Under the pieces are notes generated by a model that was given only the letters and a program-made list of their open reading frames with translations, did no database searches and was not told the origin of the DNA. A stretch of DNA of 64,000 bases from Chloroflexota bacterium. GTDB taxonomy: Bacteria > Chloroflexota > UBA11872 > UBA12225. The translations under genes and the position numbers were made by a program. The stretch lies in contig JAUJOR010000002.1 in NCBI GenBank assembly GCA_030447525.1, positions 281,931 to 345,930 of the forward strand, written 5' to 3'. Shown in pieces: positions 1-7,978 of the stretch; positions within the stretch are counted from its first letter, which is position 1; the number at the start of each line of letters is the position of its first letter.

Positions 1-62
1 GCCGGCAGGCCACCTTGACCGGGCGCGATGTCGCGCGCCCTGCCAGCCGTCTGCCTGCCGGC
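1..62. repeat. Nested inverted repeat at the window edge
   Basis: Bases 1-10 (GCCGGCAGGC) are perfectly complementary to 53-62, and an inner arm GCGCGA at 23-28 pairs with TCGCGC at 31-36. The result is a long two-level stem. It could be the 3' part of a terminator or structured RNA belonging to a gene cut off by the window edge, or part of the nadE leader. No gene is visible in 1-153. Confidence 0.5.
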
Positions 63-85
63 GGCCGGTGACCATGAGTTGAACA

Positions 86-116
86 GGGGCTCCCGGCGCG
101 CAGGGCCGGGAGCCCC
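86..116. terminator. Strong GC hairpin upstream of nadE
   Basis: A perfect 12-base stem (GGGGCTCCCGGC at 86-97 with its complement at 105-116) encloses a 7-base loop. No T-run follows on either strand. It may be a rho-independent-like terminator for the gene left of the window, or an RNA structure in the nadE leader. It ends 37 bases before the preferred nadE start. Confidence 0.5.
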
Positions 117-153
117 CGCCCGTCCGATAGCATAGGTGCAAGGGAGAGATGGA

Positions 154-2217
154 GTGAGCGCCGGACAGGTCAGGGGTTTCGTCCGCGTGGCCGCGGCCGT
201 GCCACCGGTGCGGGTCACGGACTTCGTCTACAACCGCGAGCAGACGCTGGACCTGTGGCGCCAGGCCCACGCCGAGGGGGTGGCCACCGTCTTCTTCCCG
301 GAGCTGGGGCTGACGTCCTATACCTCCGGCGACCTGCACATGGACGGCCATCTCTTACGCCTGGGCCACGAGTCGCTCGTCTGGCTCCTCCAGCGCGGGG
401 AAGCGGAGGGGCTGCAGACGGTGGCCTTCGTTGGCATGCCCCTGTTCGTCCACCCCGGCGTCTACAACTGCGCTGTAGCTATCCAAGGGGGCAGCGTCCT
501 GGCGGTAGTGCCCAAGGGGTTCTTGCCCAACTACGGAGAGTTCTACGAGAAGCGCCAGTTCCGTGAGGGGCGCTACGTCCCGGCGGGCTCTACCGTAGAG
601 GTCGCTGAGCAGGTCGTCCCCTTCGGCATGGATGTCCTGTTCCACACCCAGAACGTCCCCGGGCTGGTAGTGGGGGTGGAGATCTGTGAGGACGGTTGGG
701 TGCAGCACCCGCCCAACGCCTATCAAGCATCCGCCGGGGCTACCGTCTGTGGGAACCTCTCCGGGAGTAACTTCCTGCTCGGCAAGGCCGAGACGCGTCA
801 CCGGCTCTGCTGGCGGGCGTCCTCCCCTGGCAAGTGCGCCTACCTCTACGCCGGCGCCGGGCCAGGGGAATCCTCGTCGGACGTGGCCTACGACGCCCAC
901 GCCCTGATCTACGAGAATGGCCACTGCCTGGGCGAGACCACACGCTTCTCGCGCCGGCCGCAGCTCCTGGTGGCGGACGTGGATCTAGAGCTGCTCCTGC
1001 ACCAGCGGGCGACCGGCGGGACGTTCGGCGACTGCGCCGTGCACCATCAGCGCTCCTTCCGGCCGGTGCCGTTCACTGCCCATCTTCCAGAAAGCTTCCG
1101 GCCCTTGCGGCGGGCCATCGACCGACACCCCTTCGTCCCCAAGGACATCGAGACCCTGGCGACGCGGTGCTGGGAGGTGTTCGAGATCCAGACGAACGCC
1201 CTGATGACCCGCATGGAGCACTTCGAGAACCAGCGCCTCGTGCTGGCCCTCTCCGGGGGGCGGGACTCGACGCTCGCGGCCCTGGCCTGCGCCAACGCCC
1301 TGGATCAGCTGGGGCTGCCGCGGGAGCATCTCCTGTGTGTCTCGATGCCCGGCCTGGGGACGTCACAGCACACCCGCAACGCCTCGCGGATGTTGGCGCA
1401 CGCCCTGGGGGCTAGCTTCGAGGAGGAAGATATTCGCGAGGAAAGCTACCTCGTCCTGCGTGACCAGCATCACCCCGCGGTGCGGCGCTACACCGAGTGG
1501 CGAGAGCGGGCCGGGCGCGAGCACGACGCGGCCCTGTTCGTCGACTTTCTCGGCGCCCACCCGCAGTTTGCCGACGTGGAGCTGGAGAACGTGCAGGCCC
1601 GCGTGCGCAAGCTGCGGGTAATGATGAAGGCCAACCGCCACCGGGCGGTGGAGATCGGCACCGGGGACCTCTCGGAAAAGGCCCTTGGCTGGTCGACCTA
1701 CAGTGGGGACCACATCTCCATGTACGACCTGAACCCGGGGGTGCCCAAGACGCTGGTGGAGTTCGTCATCCGCTGGGTGGCCAACGAGCGCATCCAGACC
1801 TGGTCTGCCGGCGGGGACGAGTCCCTGCGCCAGGTGCTCTTCGACATCCTGGAGGCCCCCATCTCACCGGAGCTCCTACCGACGAACGCCGAAGGGCGCA
1901 TTGCCCAGCTGACGGAGAGCACCATCGGTCCCTTCCAGCTGCACGACTTTTTCCTGTACTGGTTCGTCAATCACGGCACCCGTCCCGCCCGCATCTTGTT
2001 CCTGGCCGAGGCCGCGTTCGGGGACGAGTACCCGCGGGAAGACTTGCGCAAGTGGCTTCTCCTGTTCTTCCGGCGCTTTTTTGGGCAGCAGTGGAAGCGG
2101 GACTGCACGGCCGACGGCCCCAAAGTGGGCACGGTAGCCCTCTCGCCACGAGGGGATTGGCGGATGCCCAGCGATGCCGTGGTACGGACCTGGCTGGAAG
2201 AGATCGAGCAGGCATAG
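154..2217 (+). CDS. nadE: Glutamine-dependent NAD(+) synthetase
   Basis: Makes NAD from deamido-NAD, ATP and glutamine, the last step of NAD synthesis in the cytoplasm. The N-terminal third is a nitrilase-type glutaminase with its Glu-Lys-Cys triad visible: E50 in FPELGLTSY, K121 in VVPKGFLPNYGE and C178 in VGVEICEDGW. The C-terminal half is the synthetase with the ATP pyrophosphatase loop SGGRDS near residue 367. The length of about 687 residues fits the two-domain glutamine-using type. I prefer the GTG at 154, which has AGGGAGAGA just upstream, over an in-frame GTG at 136 that has no ribosome site. The gene stands alone, with hairpins on both sides. The identification is secure; only the start is open. 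Confidence 0.95.
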   Translation: MSAGQVRGFVRVAAAVPPVRVTDFVYNREQTLDLWRQAHAEGVATVFFPELGLTSYTSGDLHMDGHLLRLGHESLVWLLQRGEAEGLQTVAFVGMPLFVHPGVYNCAVAIQGGSVLAVVPKGFLPNYGEFYEKRQFREGRYVPAGSTVEVAEQVVPFGMDVLFHTQNVPGLVVGVEICEDGWVQHPPNAYQASAGATVCGNLSGSNFLLGKAETRHRLCWRASSPGKCAYLYAGAGPGESSSDVAYDAHALIYENGHCLGETTRFSRRPQLLVADVDLELLLHQRATGGTFGDCAVHHQRSFRPVPFTAHLPESFRPLRRAIDRHPFVPKDIETLATRCWEVFEIQTNALMTRMEHFENQRLVLALSGGRDSTLAALACANALDQLGLPREHLLCVSMPGLGTSQHTRNASRMLAHALGASFEEEDIREESYLVLRDQHHPAVRRYTEWRERAGREHDAALFVDFLGAHPQFADVELENVQARVRKLRVMMKANRHRAVEIGTGDLSEKALGWSTYSGDHISMYDLNPGVPKTLVEFVIRWVANERIQTWSAGGDESLRQVLFDILEAPISPELLPTNAEGRIAQLTESTIGPFQLHDFFLYWFVNHGTRPARILFLAEAAFGDEYPREDLRKWLLLFFRRFFGQQWKRDCTADGPKVGTVALSPRGDWRMPSDAVVRTWLEEIEQA

Positions 2218-2262
2218 CGCCCAGCAAGGGGCGGCTGCCCCGGGTAACGGCTGGTAAAGTCC

Positions 2263-2340
2263 TGTCGCCGGCCGGCGACATGCTGGTCTGATACGCCCCG
2301 AGCGATGCAGCCGGGCCCGCTGCCGGGCGCGCCCGGCAGC
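2263..2340. terminator. Two perfect palindromes after nadE
   Basis: An 18-base perfect palindrome (TGTCGCCGGCCGGCGACA, 2263-2280) is followed by a 22-base one at 2319-2340 built from GCTGCCGGGCG and its complement. Both lie between nadE and the next gene and would form hairpins in the transcript. Neither has a T-run, so termination is inferred only from position and strength. Confidence 0.45.
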
Positions 2341-2440
2341 GTCCCTCGGCCGGCAAACGCCAGCCCCAGCTATGCCGTCGCCCGGATCGTCCGGGGGCCT
2401 GCGGCCGTTCACGGGGCCAACCGGAGGTAACGGAGCATTG

Positions 2441-3619
2441 GTGGAATCCCAGGGGGGTGGAAAGGGCCCGCCGGCCGCCCGGCTGGCGGGAGACGAGGGC
2501 GATCCACAGTACCGTCGCCAGCGCTGGCAGTTTTTCAAGTCACCCGTCGAGCGCCTGCAGCCCGTTGCCGGGATGGGCGGCAACGACCTTTTCGCCGCCA
2601 TGCACCGCGCCGGAGGACCGCTACGCAACCTGGCCGGGGTGTACCTTGGCTGGGAAGAGATGCTGGGGCGGCCACGGCAGGCCGTGTGGCTGGCCATTGC
2701 CGGGGCCTACATCCCTTTCGGCCTCGGGGCAACGATGCGCACGCTCCTGGAGCGGCGCTTCGTGGACGTCCTCGTCACCACCCCTGCCCAAGTCACTCAC
2801 GACCTGACGGAGGTGCGCGGGCTGCGCCACTACCACGGCTCAGAGGACGTGGATGACGACCAGCTGCAGCGTCTTGACGTCAACCGCTACTGGAACGTGT
2901 TCGGCGACGAGCGGGAGCTGAACGCCAACGACGACGTGATCGCCGAGTTTGCCGTTACCCTCTCCGACGCCAGGACATACACCCCCAGCGAGTACTTCTA
3001 TCGGCTCGGCCTGTGGCTCGATAGCAGCGCCCACAAGGCTGCTGAAGGGATGCTGACGGCCGCTGCCCGCCAGGGCATCCCCATCTTCTGTCCTAGCCCG
3101 GCCGACGGAGACGTCACCGGCGACCTGGCGCATTACCGCAAGCGTACCGGAAGGCGTCTGATCCTCGACCCGGTCAAAGAAGTCCTGGACATGGTGGCCC
3201 TGAACGCCGCCATCGAAGACGCCGCCGGGCGCGCCGGTCTGGTGACCCTGGGGGGTGGGGCGCCGCGCAACTACGCCCAACAGGCCATGGCCTGCGCCTA
3301 CATGCTCGACCGGGCCGACCTCAAGCGCTACAACTACGGCCTGCGCATCTCGCTCGACCCCGTGGGCACCGGCGGGCTTTCCGGCTCCAGTATCTCCGAG
3401 GGCAAGACCTGGAAAAAGTACGCCCCGGACACCGTCATCTCCGAGCACTATGGGGAGTTCATGGCCCCCCTGGTGCAGATGACCCAGGCCCTGCTCGACC
3501 GCTATGAAGGCATGCCGGTGCGGGACTTCGTTTCGATGCGCTACGCCGACGATGGGCGTATGCTGGTCAAAGTCGCCGGTCACGAAGTGGACGTGCAAGA
3601 GGCGTATGGCTATGCCTAG
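2441..3619 (+). CDS. Deoxyhypusine-synthase-like protein
   Basis: Resembles deoxyhypusine synthase, the NAD- and spermidine-dependent enzyme that modifies eIF5A in eukaryotes and archaea. Bacteria lack that substrate, and some bacterial relatives act on free polyamines. Visible family features are a Rossmann-like core with LVTLGGGAPRN near the middle, the run LRISLDPVGTGGLSGSS, and a lysine in SEGKTWKKY where the active-site lysine is expected. The length of about 392 residues is normal. Starts at GTG 2441 or TTG 2438 are supported by GGAGGT at 2423-2428; an upstream ATG at 2372 has no ribosome site. The neighbours do not reveal the substrate. Fold assignment is confident, reaction is not. 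Confidence 0.8.
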   Translation: MESQGGGKGPPAARLAGDEGDPQYRRQRWQFFKSPVERLQPVAGMGGNDLFAAMHRAGGPLRNLAGVYLGWEEMLGRPRQAVWLAIAGAYIPFGLGATMRTLLERRFVDVLVTTPAQVTHDLTEVRGLRHYHGSEDVDDDQLQRLDVNRYWNVFGDERELNANDDVIAEFAVTLSDARTYTPSEYFYRLGLWLDSSAHKAAEGMLTAAARQGIPIFCPSPADGDVTGDLAHYRKRTGRRLILDPVKEVLDMVALNAAIEDAAGRAGLVTLGGGAPRNYAQQAMACAYMLDRADLKRYNYGLRISLDPVGTGGLSGSSISEGKTWKKYAPDTVISEHYGEFMAPLVQMTQALLDRYEGMPVRDFVSMRYADDGRMLVKVAGHEVDVQEAYGYA

Positions 3620-3649
3620 CCCCCGGCGGCCGTGCAGTGCGCCGGGGGC
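3619..3649. terminator. Hairpin after the deoxyhypusine-synthase-like gene
   Basis: GCCCCCGGCG at 3619-3628 pairs perfectly with 3640-3649 across an 11-base loop. It begins at the last base of the stop codon, as expected for a terminator, but no T-run follows. Confidence 0.5.
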
Positions 3650-3765
3650 ACAGAGAGATGCCCTTCCCCGGAAGGGAGGGGGCCGACACGGCGGAGCGGC
3701 CGATATTGCATTGGACGAGACGCGGTGACGTCGACGTGGAACCAGGGGCAAGGGATCAAGAAGCA

Positions 3766-4905
3766 ATGAAGATCACCAGCGTGGAATGCCTGCCCGTCCA
3801 GGACGGGCGTAATTGCGTCTTCGTCGTCGTCGAGACCGACGAAGGGCTGTTCGGCGTCGGCGAGGCCGGCCTGACGCGGCGCGCCGGGGCCATCGCCGCC
3901 GTGATCGACGACTTTGCCTCGCTGCTAGTCGGGCAGGACCCGCTGCGCATCGAGCACCACTGGCAGCAGCTCTCGCGCGGCTTCTTCTTTCCTCACGATA
4001 CGATCGCCGGCAGCGCCCTGGCGGCGGTGGACATCGCCCTGTGGGATCTCATGGGCAAGGCCCTCAACGTTCCCGTCTATCAGCTCCTCGGCGGCCGGGT
4101 CCGGGACAAGGTCGTCTGTTACCCGCACATGGGCGGGCGGACGCCGGAGGAGCTGGTCGAGCGCTGCCTGGCCGCTCGAGAAGAGGGGTGGAAGTTCGTG
4201 CGCTTCAGCCCCAACATCGGGCCGGACGGGCTGTTCGAGCCGGCGGCGGCCATCCGTGAGTCGATCAAGATGTTCCAGGCCGTCCGTGAGGGCCTCGGCG
4301 ACACGGTAGAGATCTGCTTCGACGTCCACACCCGCCTCGACCCGGCGGACGCCATCGCCCTGTGCCGCGCGGTAGAGCCGTATCGGCCCTTCTTTATGGA
4401 GGATCCTATTCGGAGCGAGGGGCCGAACAGCTTTCGCCTCCTCCGCCAGCACATCAACGTCCCACTGGCGGCCGGGGAGCAGTTCTGCAGCAAATGGGAG
4501 TTCCGCCAGCTGATCGAAGAAGACTTGATCGACTACGCTCGCATTGACCTGTGCATCTGCGCCGGGCTGAGCGAGTCGAAGAAAGTCGCCGCCATGGCCG
4601 AGACGCACTACATCAAGCTGGCCACTCATAACCCGCTGGGCCCGGTTTCCAGCGCCGCCTGCCTGCACCTGAACCTGGCCTGCAGCAACGTGGGGGTGAT
4701 GGAGCAGCCTCAACGTCCCGGGCGGGTCATGACCAACGTCGTCCCCGGCCAGGTCACCTGGGAAGACGGCTACCTTCTGCCCCCCACCAAGCCGGGGCTA
4801 GGGATCGAGTTCGACCGCCAGGCCGCCCGGCGCCTGCCCTACCAACCGGGCGGGCCGGTTCGGCCCCTGCTCCACCGCGCGGACGGGTCGTTCACTAACT
4901 GGTGA
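3766..4905 (+). CDS. Enolase-superfamily sugar-acid dehydratase, D-galactonate dehydratase-like
   Basis: A mandelate racemase/muconate lactonizing enzyme family protein of 379 residues, expected to dehydrate an aldonic acid to a 2-keto-3-deoxy acid with Mg2+. The metal ligands are visible as D186 (FDVHTR), E212 (FMEDP) and E238 (AAGEQ), spaced 26 and 26 residues. H188 and H288 (ATHNPLGPVS) are 100 residues apart. As I recall, these spacings match E. coli D-galactonate dehydratase. The substrate could still be another aldonate. I chose ATG 3766, where homology begins, over longer in-frame extensions. It overlaps the next gene by four bases (GTGA), so the two are probably translated together. 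Confidence 0.85.
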   Translation: MKITSVECLPVQDGRNCVFVVVETDEGLFGVGEAGLTRRAGAIAAVIDDFASLLVGQDPLRIEHHWQQLSRGFFFPHDTIAGSALAAVDIALWDLMGKALNVPVYQLLGGRVRDKVVCYPHMGGRTPEELVERCLAAREEGWKFVRFSPNIGPDGLFEPAAAIRESIKMFQAVREGLGDTVEICFDVHTRLDPADAIALCRAVEPYRPFFMEDPIRSEGPNSFRLLRQHINVPLAAGEQFCSKWEFRQLIEEDLIDYARIDLCICAGLSESKKVAAMAETHYIKLATHNPLGPVSSAACLHLNLACSNVGVMEQPQRPGRVMTNVVPGQVTWEDGYLLPPTKPGLGIEFDRQAARRLPYQPGGPVRPLLHRADGSFTNW

Positions 4906-6137
4906 CCGAGCCGCCGCCAGCCGAGCGAATCATGGCCGGGGCCTTAGGAGGGCTGCGCGTCCTCGATCTGGGGACGTTCATTGCCGCGCCTTTCGCCGCC
5001 GGGCTGATGGCCGAGCTGGGGGCGGACGTGCTAAAGGTGGAGCAGCCGAACTCCGGCGATCCCATCCGAGACCTGGGGGACAAGGTGAAGGGCCGGGCCC
5101 TGTTCTGGGCCCTGGAAGGACGTGGGCGGCGCTCGGTGACCTGCAACCTTCGCCATCCCCGAGGTCAGGCCCTGGCCCTGGAGCTGGTGCGGCGCAGCGA
5201 CGTGGTCATCGAAAACTTCCGTCCCGGGACGCTGGAGCGCTGGCACCTGGGCTACGAGGAACTACGCCGGGTGAACCGTGGCCTCGTCCTCCTGCGCATC
5301 TCGGCCTACGGTCAGACTGGCCCCTATGCCCCCCGGCCGGGGTTTGGGCGCATCGCCCAGGCTTTCGGCGGGCTGACCTACCTCGCCGGCCATCCCGACC
5401 GACCGCCGGCCCTCCCTGGATCGGCCACGCTGGCGGACTACGCCGCCGGGCTGTTGGGGGCCTTTGCCGTCCTGGCCGCCTTGCGTCACCGCGATGTCAC
5501 CGGCGAGGGCCAGGTGATCGACGTCTCGCTCTTCGAAAGCATCTTCCGCTTTACGGACTACATGGCCCTGGCCTACGACGCCGTTGGAACCGTCCGCGAG
5601 CGCAACGGCTCGACGGCGCCCCACGCCGCCCCCCACAACCACTACCCCACGGCCGACGGGAAGTGGATCGCTATCGCCTGCACCAGCGACCGGATCTTCC
5701 GGCGTCTCGTGGACGCCATGGTAGAGAGCGCCGGGGAGGAGGACTGGAGCCACGATCCACGCTACGACAGCATGGAGAAGCGCCTCGCCCGGCGGGAGGA
5801 GGTTGACGCCCGTGTCGCCGCCTGGACGGCACGCTCTACCCTGGCCGACCTGGCCGCCGGCCTGGACGCCGCCGAGGTGCCCAACAGCCCCATCTTCAGC
5901 GTGGCCGACGCCTTTGCCGATCCGCAGTACAAGGCGCGGGAGACGCTCATCCCGGTGGAAGACCCGGTGCTGGGCACCATCCACGTACCGGCGCCCGTCG
6001 CGCGCCTCTCGCTGACACCGGCTCAGCCACCGGCGCCGGCCCCAGAGCCAGGGGAGCACAACGCCGAGGTGTACGGCGGCCTCCTGGGGATGAGCGGGGA
6101 CGAGCTACGGCAGCTCCGCCAGGCGGGCGTCATCTGA
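4902..6137 (+). CDS. Class III CoA-transferase (CaiB/BaiF family)
   Basis: Family III CoA-transferases move CoA between carboxylic acids through an aspartyl-CoA ester. The protein opens with the typical LRVLDLGTFIAAPFAAGLMAELGAD segment (split here as LRVLDLG and LMAELGADVLKVE), has NFRPGTLERW and ISAYGQTGPY, and the probable catalytic Asp in VIDVSLFES. The length of 411 residues is typical. The GTG start at 4902 overlaps the preceding stop (GTGA), which implies coupled translation with the dehydratase. A second possible start is ATG 4932. The pairing suggests breakdown of a carboxylated substrate, but the specific acid cannot be read from the sequence. Confidence 0.88.
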   Translation: MTEPPPAERIMAGALGGLRVLDLGTFIAAPFAAGLMAELGADVLKVEQPNSGDPIRDLGDKVKGRALFWALEGRGRRSVTCNLRHPRGQALALELVRRSDVVIENFRPGTLERWHLGYEELRRVNRGLVLLRISAYGQTGPYAPRPGFGRIAQAFGGLTYLAGHPDRPPALPGSATLADYAAGLLGAFAVLAALRHRDVTGEGQVIDVSLFESIFRFTDYMALAYDAVGTVRERNGSTAPHAAPHNHYPTADGKWIAIACTSDRIFRRLVDAMVESAGEEDWSHDPRYDSMEKRLARREEVDARVAAWTARSTLADLAAGLDAAEVPNSPIFSVADAFADPQYKARETLIPVEDPVLGTIHVPAPVARLSLTPAQPPAPAPEPGEHNAEVYGGLLGMSGDELRQLRQAGVI

Positions 6138-6194
6138 TCCTTGGCCCATCCGGTCGCCGCCCCCTGGCGTCCGGCGTGCCGCGCCGGCCCGCCC

Positions 6195-6228
6195 TTGCCG
6201 GCTGCCATCCTGAGCCGTGGTTTAGAAT
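6195..6228 (+). promoter_or_regulatory. Probable leaderless promoter of yajQ
   Basis: TAGAAT at 6223-6228 ends six bases before the yajQ ATG at 6235, and no Shine-Dalgarno sequence lies between. A transcript starting about seven bases after the -10 box would begin at or next to the ATG. The -35 is weak: CTGCCA at 6202 gives a 15-base spacer and TTGCCG at 6195 gives 22. Confidence 0.5.
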
Positions 6229-6234
6229 CTCCCC

Positions 6235-6738
6235 ATGCCCAACGATTTCTCGTTCGACGTCGTCTCTGAGTTTGACCGCCAGGAGCTGATCAACGCCATC
6301 GATCAGACCACACGTGAGCTGACCACGCGTTACGACCTCAAGAACACCGGATCGAGCATCGAGTTAGACAAGGACAGAATCACCTTAGCCAGCGCCAATG
6401 AGATGAGCCTCAACGCCGTGCGGGACATCCTCCTGGAGCGGGCGGTGCGCCGCAAGGTGTCCCCCAAGGTCTTTGACTTTGGGCGCATCGAAGAGGCGAG
6501 CAAAGGGACGGTCCGGCAGACGGTCACCTTGAAGCAAGGCGTCAGCCAGGAGCTGGCGCGCGAGATTTCCAAGCTTATTCGGGACAAGCTCCCCAAGCTC
6601 AAAACGCAGGTGCAGGGCGACGCCGTGCGCATCACCGGCCGTAGCAAAGACGAGCTGCAGGGGGCCATGCAGGTGCTGCGCGCGGCGGAGGCGGAACGGG
6701 ACTGGACCGTCCCCATTCAGTTCAATAACTACCGCTAA
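6235..6738 (+). CDS. yajQ: YajQ family nucleotide-binding protein
   Basis: A small cytosolic protein of 167 residues with two ferredoxin-like folds. Family members bind nucleotides, and some bind cyclic di-GMP. The full-length match is clear: FSFDVVSEFDRQE at the start, NAIDQTTRELTTRYD, the middle VSPKVFDFGRIEEASKGTVRQ, and the characteristic end DWTVPIQFNNYR. It is monocistronic, with no strong ribosome site and a -10-like box directly upstream. Whether it binds cyclic di-GMP here is unknown. Confidence 0.95.
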   Translation: MPNDFSFDVVSEFDRQELINAIDQTTRELTTRYDLKNTGSSIELDKDRITLASANEMSLNAVRDILLERAVRRKVSPKVFDFGRIEEASKGTVRQTVTLKQGVSQELAREISKLIRDKLPKLKTQVQGDAVRITGRSKDELQGAMQVLRAAEAERDWTVPIQFNNYR

Positions 6739-6999
6739 GGCTTGCCCTTGTTGCCTCCGCGCGCTGCCGGTCACCGGCGCCCACCTTCCGGCCAGCCTTC
6801 GTGGCAGGGGCTCCAGCGCGGTTACGTCCAAGAACAATGCCGCGCTTTGTCCTGCCTCTCGCGCCTCTCGCGGCGCTCGATCGCGGGGATGGCTGGGGCG
6901 GGCCGCGGGGTATGAGTTGCCCGCGCGCGGTATGGTGCAAGACAGGAACCAGCTGGGCAAGCGAGGCCCCGGCGCCTGGCGCGGGGGGGAGAGGGAGCG

Positions 7000-7866
7000 A
7001 TGACAGAAGAGCGCCCGCAGCGGATGACGCAGGAGAACGGAACGTTTCACCCTCCTACGGGGCCTGGACGGGCCGCGGGGGCGGGAGGCGCCTCCCCGCC
7101 TGGGGGCGGCCGGCGCCCGGACCTACCCCGCGTTTGCGTCGCCTTTAGCTTCTACCGCCTGCGTCACCAGGCACTGGCCCTCCCGGAAGCGGAGCGACGC
7201 CGCCTGGCAGAGGAGTTTGTCACCGCCGTAGACGCGGCGGCCGACCACCTCGGCATCCTGCGGGCCTACAGTCTGGTGGGGACGCGGGGCGACGCCGACT
7301 TTCTCCTGTGGCAGGCGGTGGAGGAGCCGGAGGGACTGCAGCGCTTCGCCGGCGCCCTGCGCCGGGCGCGCCTCTTCGGCTACCTGGAGATGCCATACCA
7401 CTTCCTGGCCATGACTCGGCGGTCGATGTACGTGGACGAGCGCCACCGAGCCGGGGGGGACGGCCGGCGCGTGACGATCAAGCCCACCGGATCGCGGTAC
7501 CTCTTTGTCTATCCCTTTGTAAAGACCCGCGCCTGGTACGCCCTCCCCATGGCCGAGCGCCAGCGGATGATGGACGAGCACATCAAGATCGGGCACAAGT
7601 ACCCGGGGATCAAGATTAACACCACCTACTCCTTTGGCCTGGATGACCAGGAGTTCGTCGTCGCCTTCGAGGGCGATAGCCCCAGCGAGTTCCTGGATCT
7701 GGTGATGGAGCTACGTGGCTCCGAGGCCAGCGGCTACACCCTGCGCGACACGCCGTCGTTTACCGCCCTGGCGCAGCCCTTAGGGCCGGCGCTGGAGCTG
7801 GCCCTCGGCCTGGGGGCGGCCATGCCGGAGGCAGCTCAGGCTGACGTGGGCGCCACTACCGTCTAA
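7000..7866 (+). CDS. hemQ: Chlorite-dismutase-fold coproheme decarboxylase (HemQ)
   Basis: Belongs to the chlorite dismutase-like haem protein family. In Gram-positive-type lineages HemQ performs the last step of haem synthesis, decarboxylating coproheme. A disordered Gly/Pro-rich head of about 40 residues precedes two tandem ferredoxin-like domains. The second contains VYPFVKTRAWYALPMAERQRMM, the probable proximal-His region EHIKIGHKYPGIK, and NTTYSFGLDDQEFVVAFEG. The distal position that is Arg in true chlorite dismutases appears not to be Arg here (by-eye alignment), which favours HemQ. ATG 7000 has GAGGGAGCG upstream. Other haem genes are not in the window. Confidence 0.85.
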   Translation: MTEERPQRMTQENGTFHPPTGPGRAAGAGGASPPGGGRRPDLPRVCVAFSFYRLRHQALALPEAERRRLAEEFVTAVDAAADHLGILRAYSLVGTRGDADFLLWQAVEEPEGLQRFAGALRRARLFGYLEMPYHFLAMTRRSMYVDERHRAGGDGRRVTIKPTGSRYLFVYPFVKTRAWYALPMAERQRMMDEHIKIGHKYPGIKINTTYSFGLDDQEFVVAFEGDSPSEFLDLVMELRGSEASGYTLRDTPSFTALAQPLGPALELALGLGAAMPEAAQADVGATTV

Positions 7867-7978
7867 GCCAACGCCACGCCGGGGACTACGTGCCGGCCCG
7901 CCCGGACAGGCATGGAGGCCTCACCTTGGCTTTCGTGTAGATGTCCTCGCCCGGCGAGAGACGGCAACCAGGAAGGGC

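Noticed and set aside
7000..7866. Chlorite dismutase
   Set aside because: The distal Arg expected in true chlorite dismutases appears absent in the alignment I can make by eye, and there is no perchlorate or chlorate reductase nearby. HemQ is the better call.
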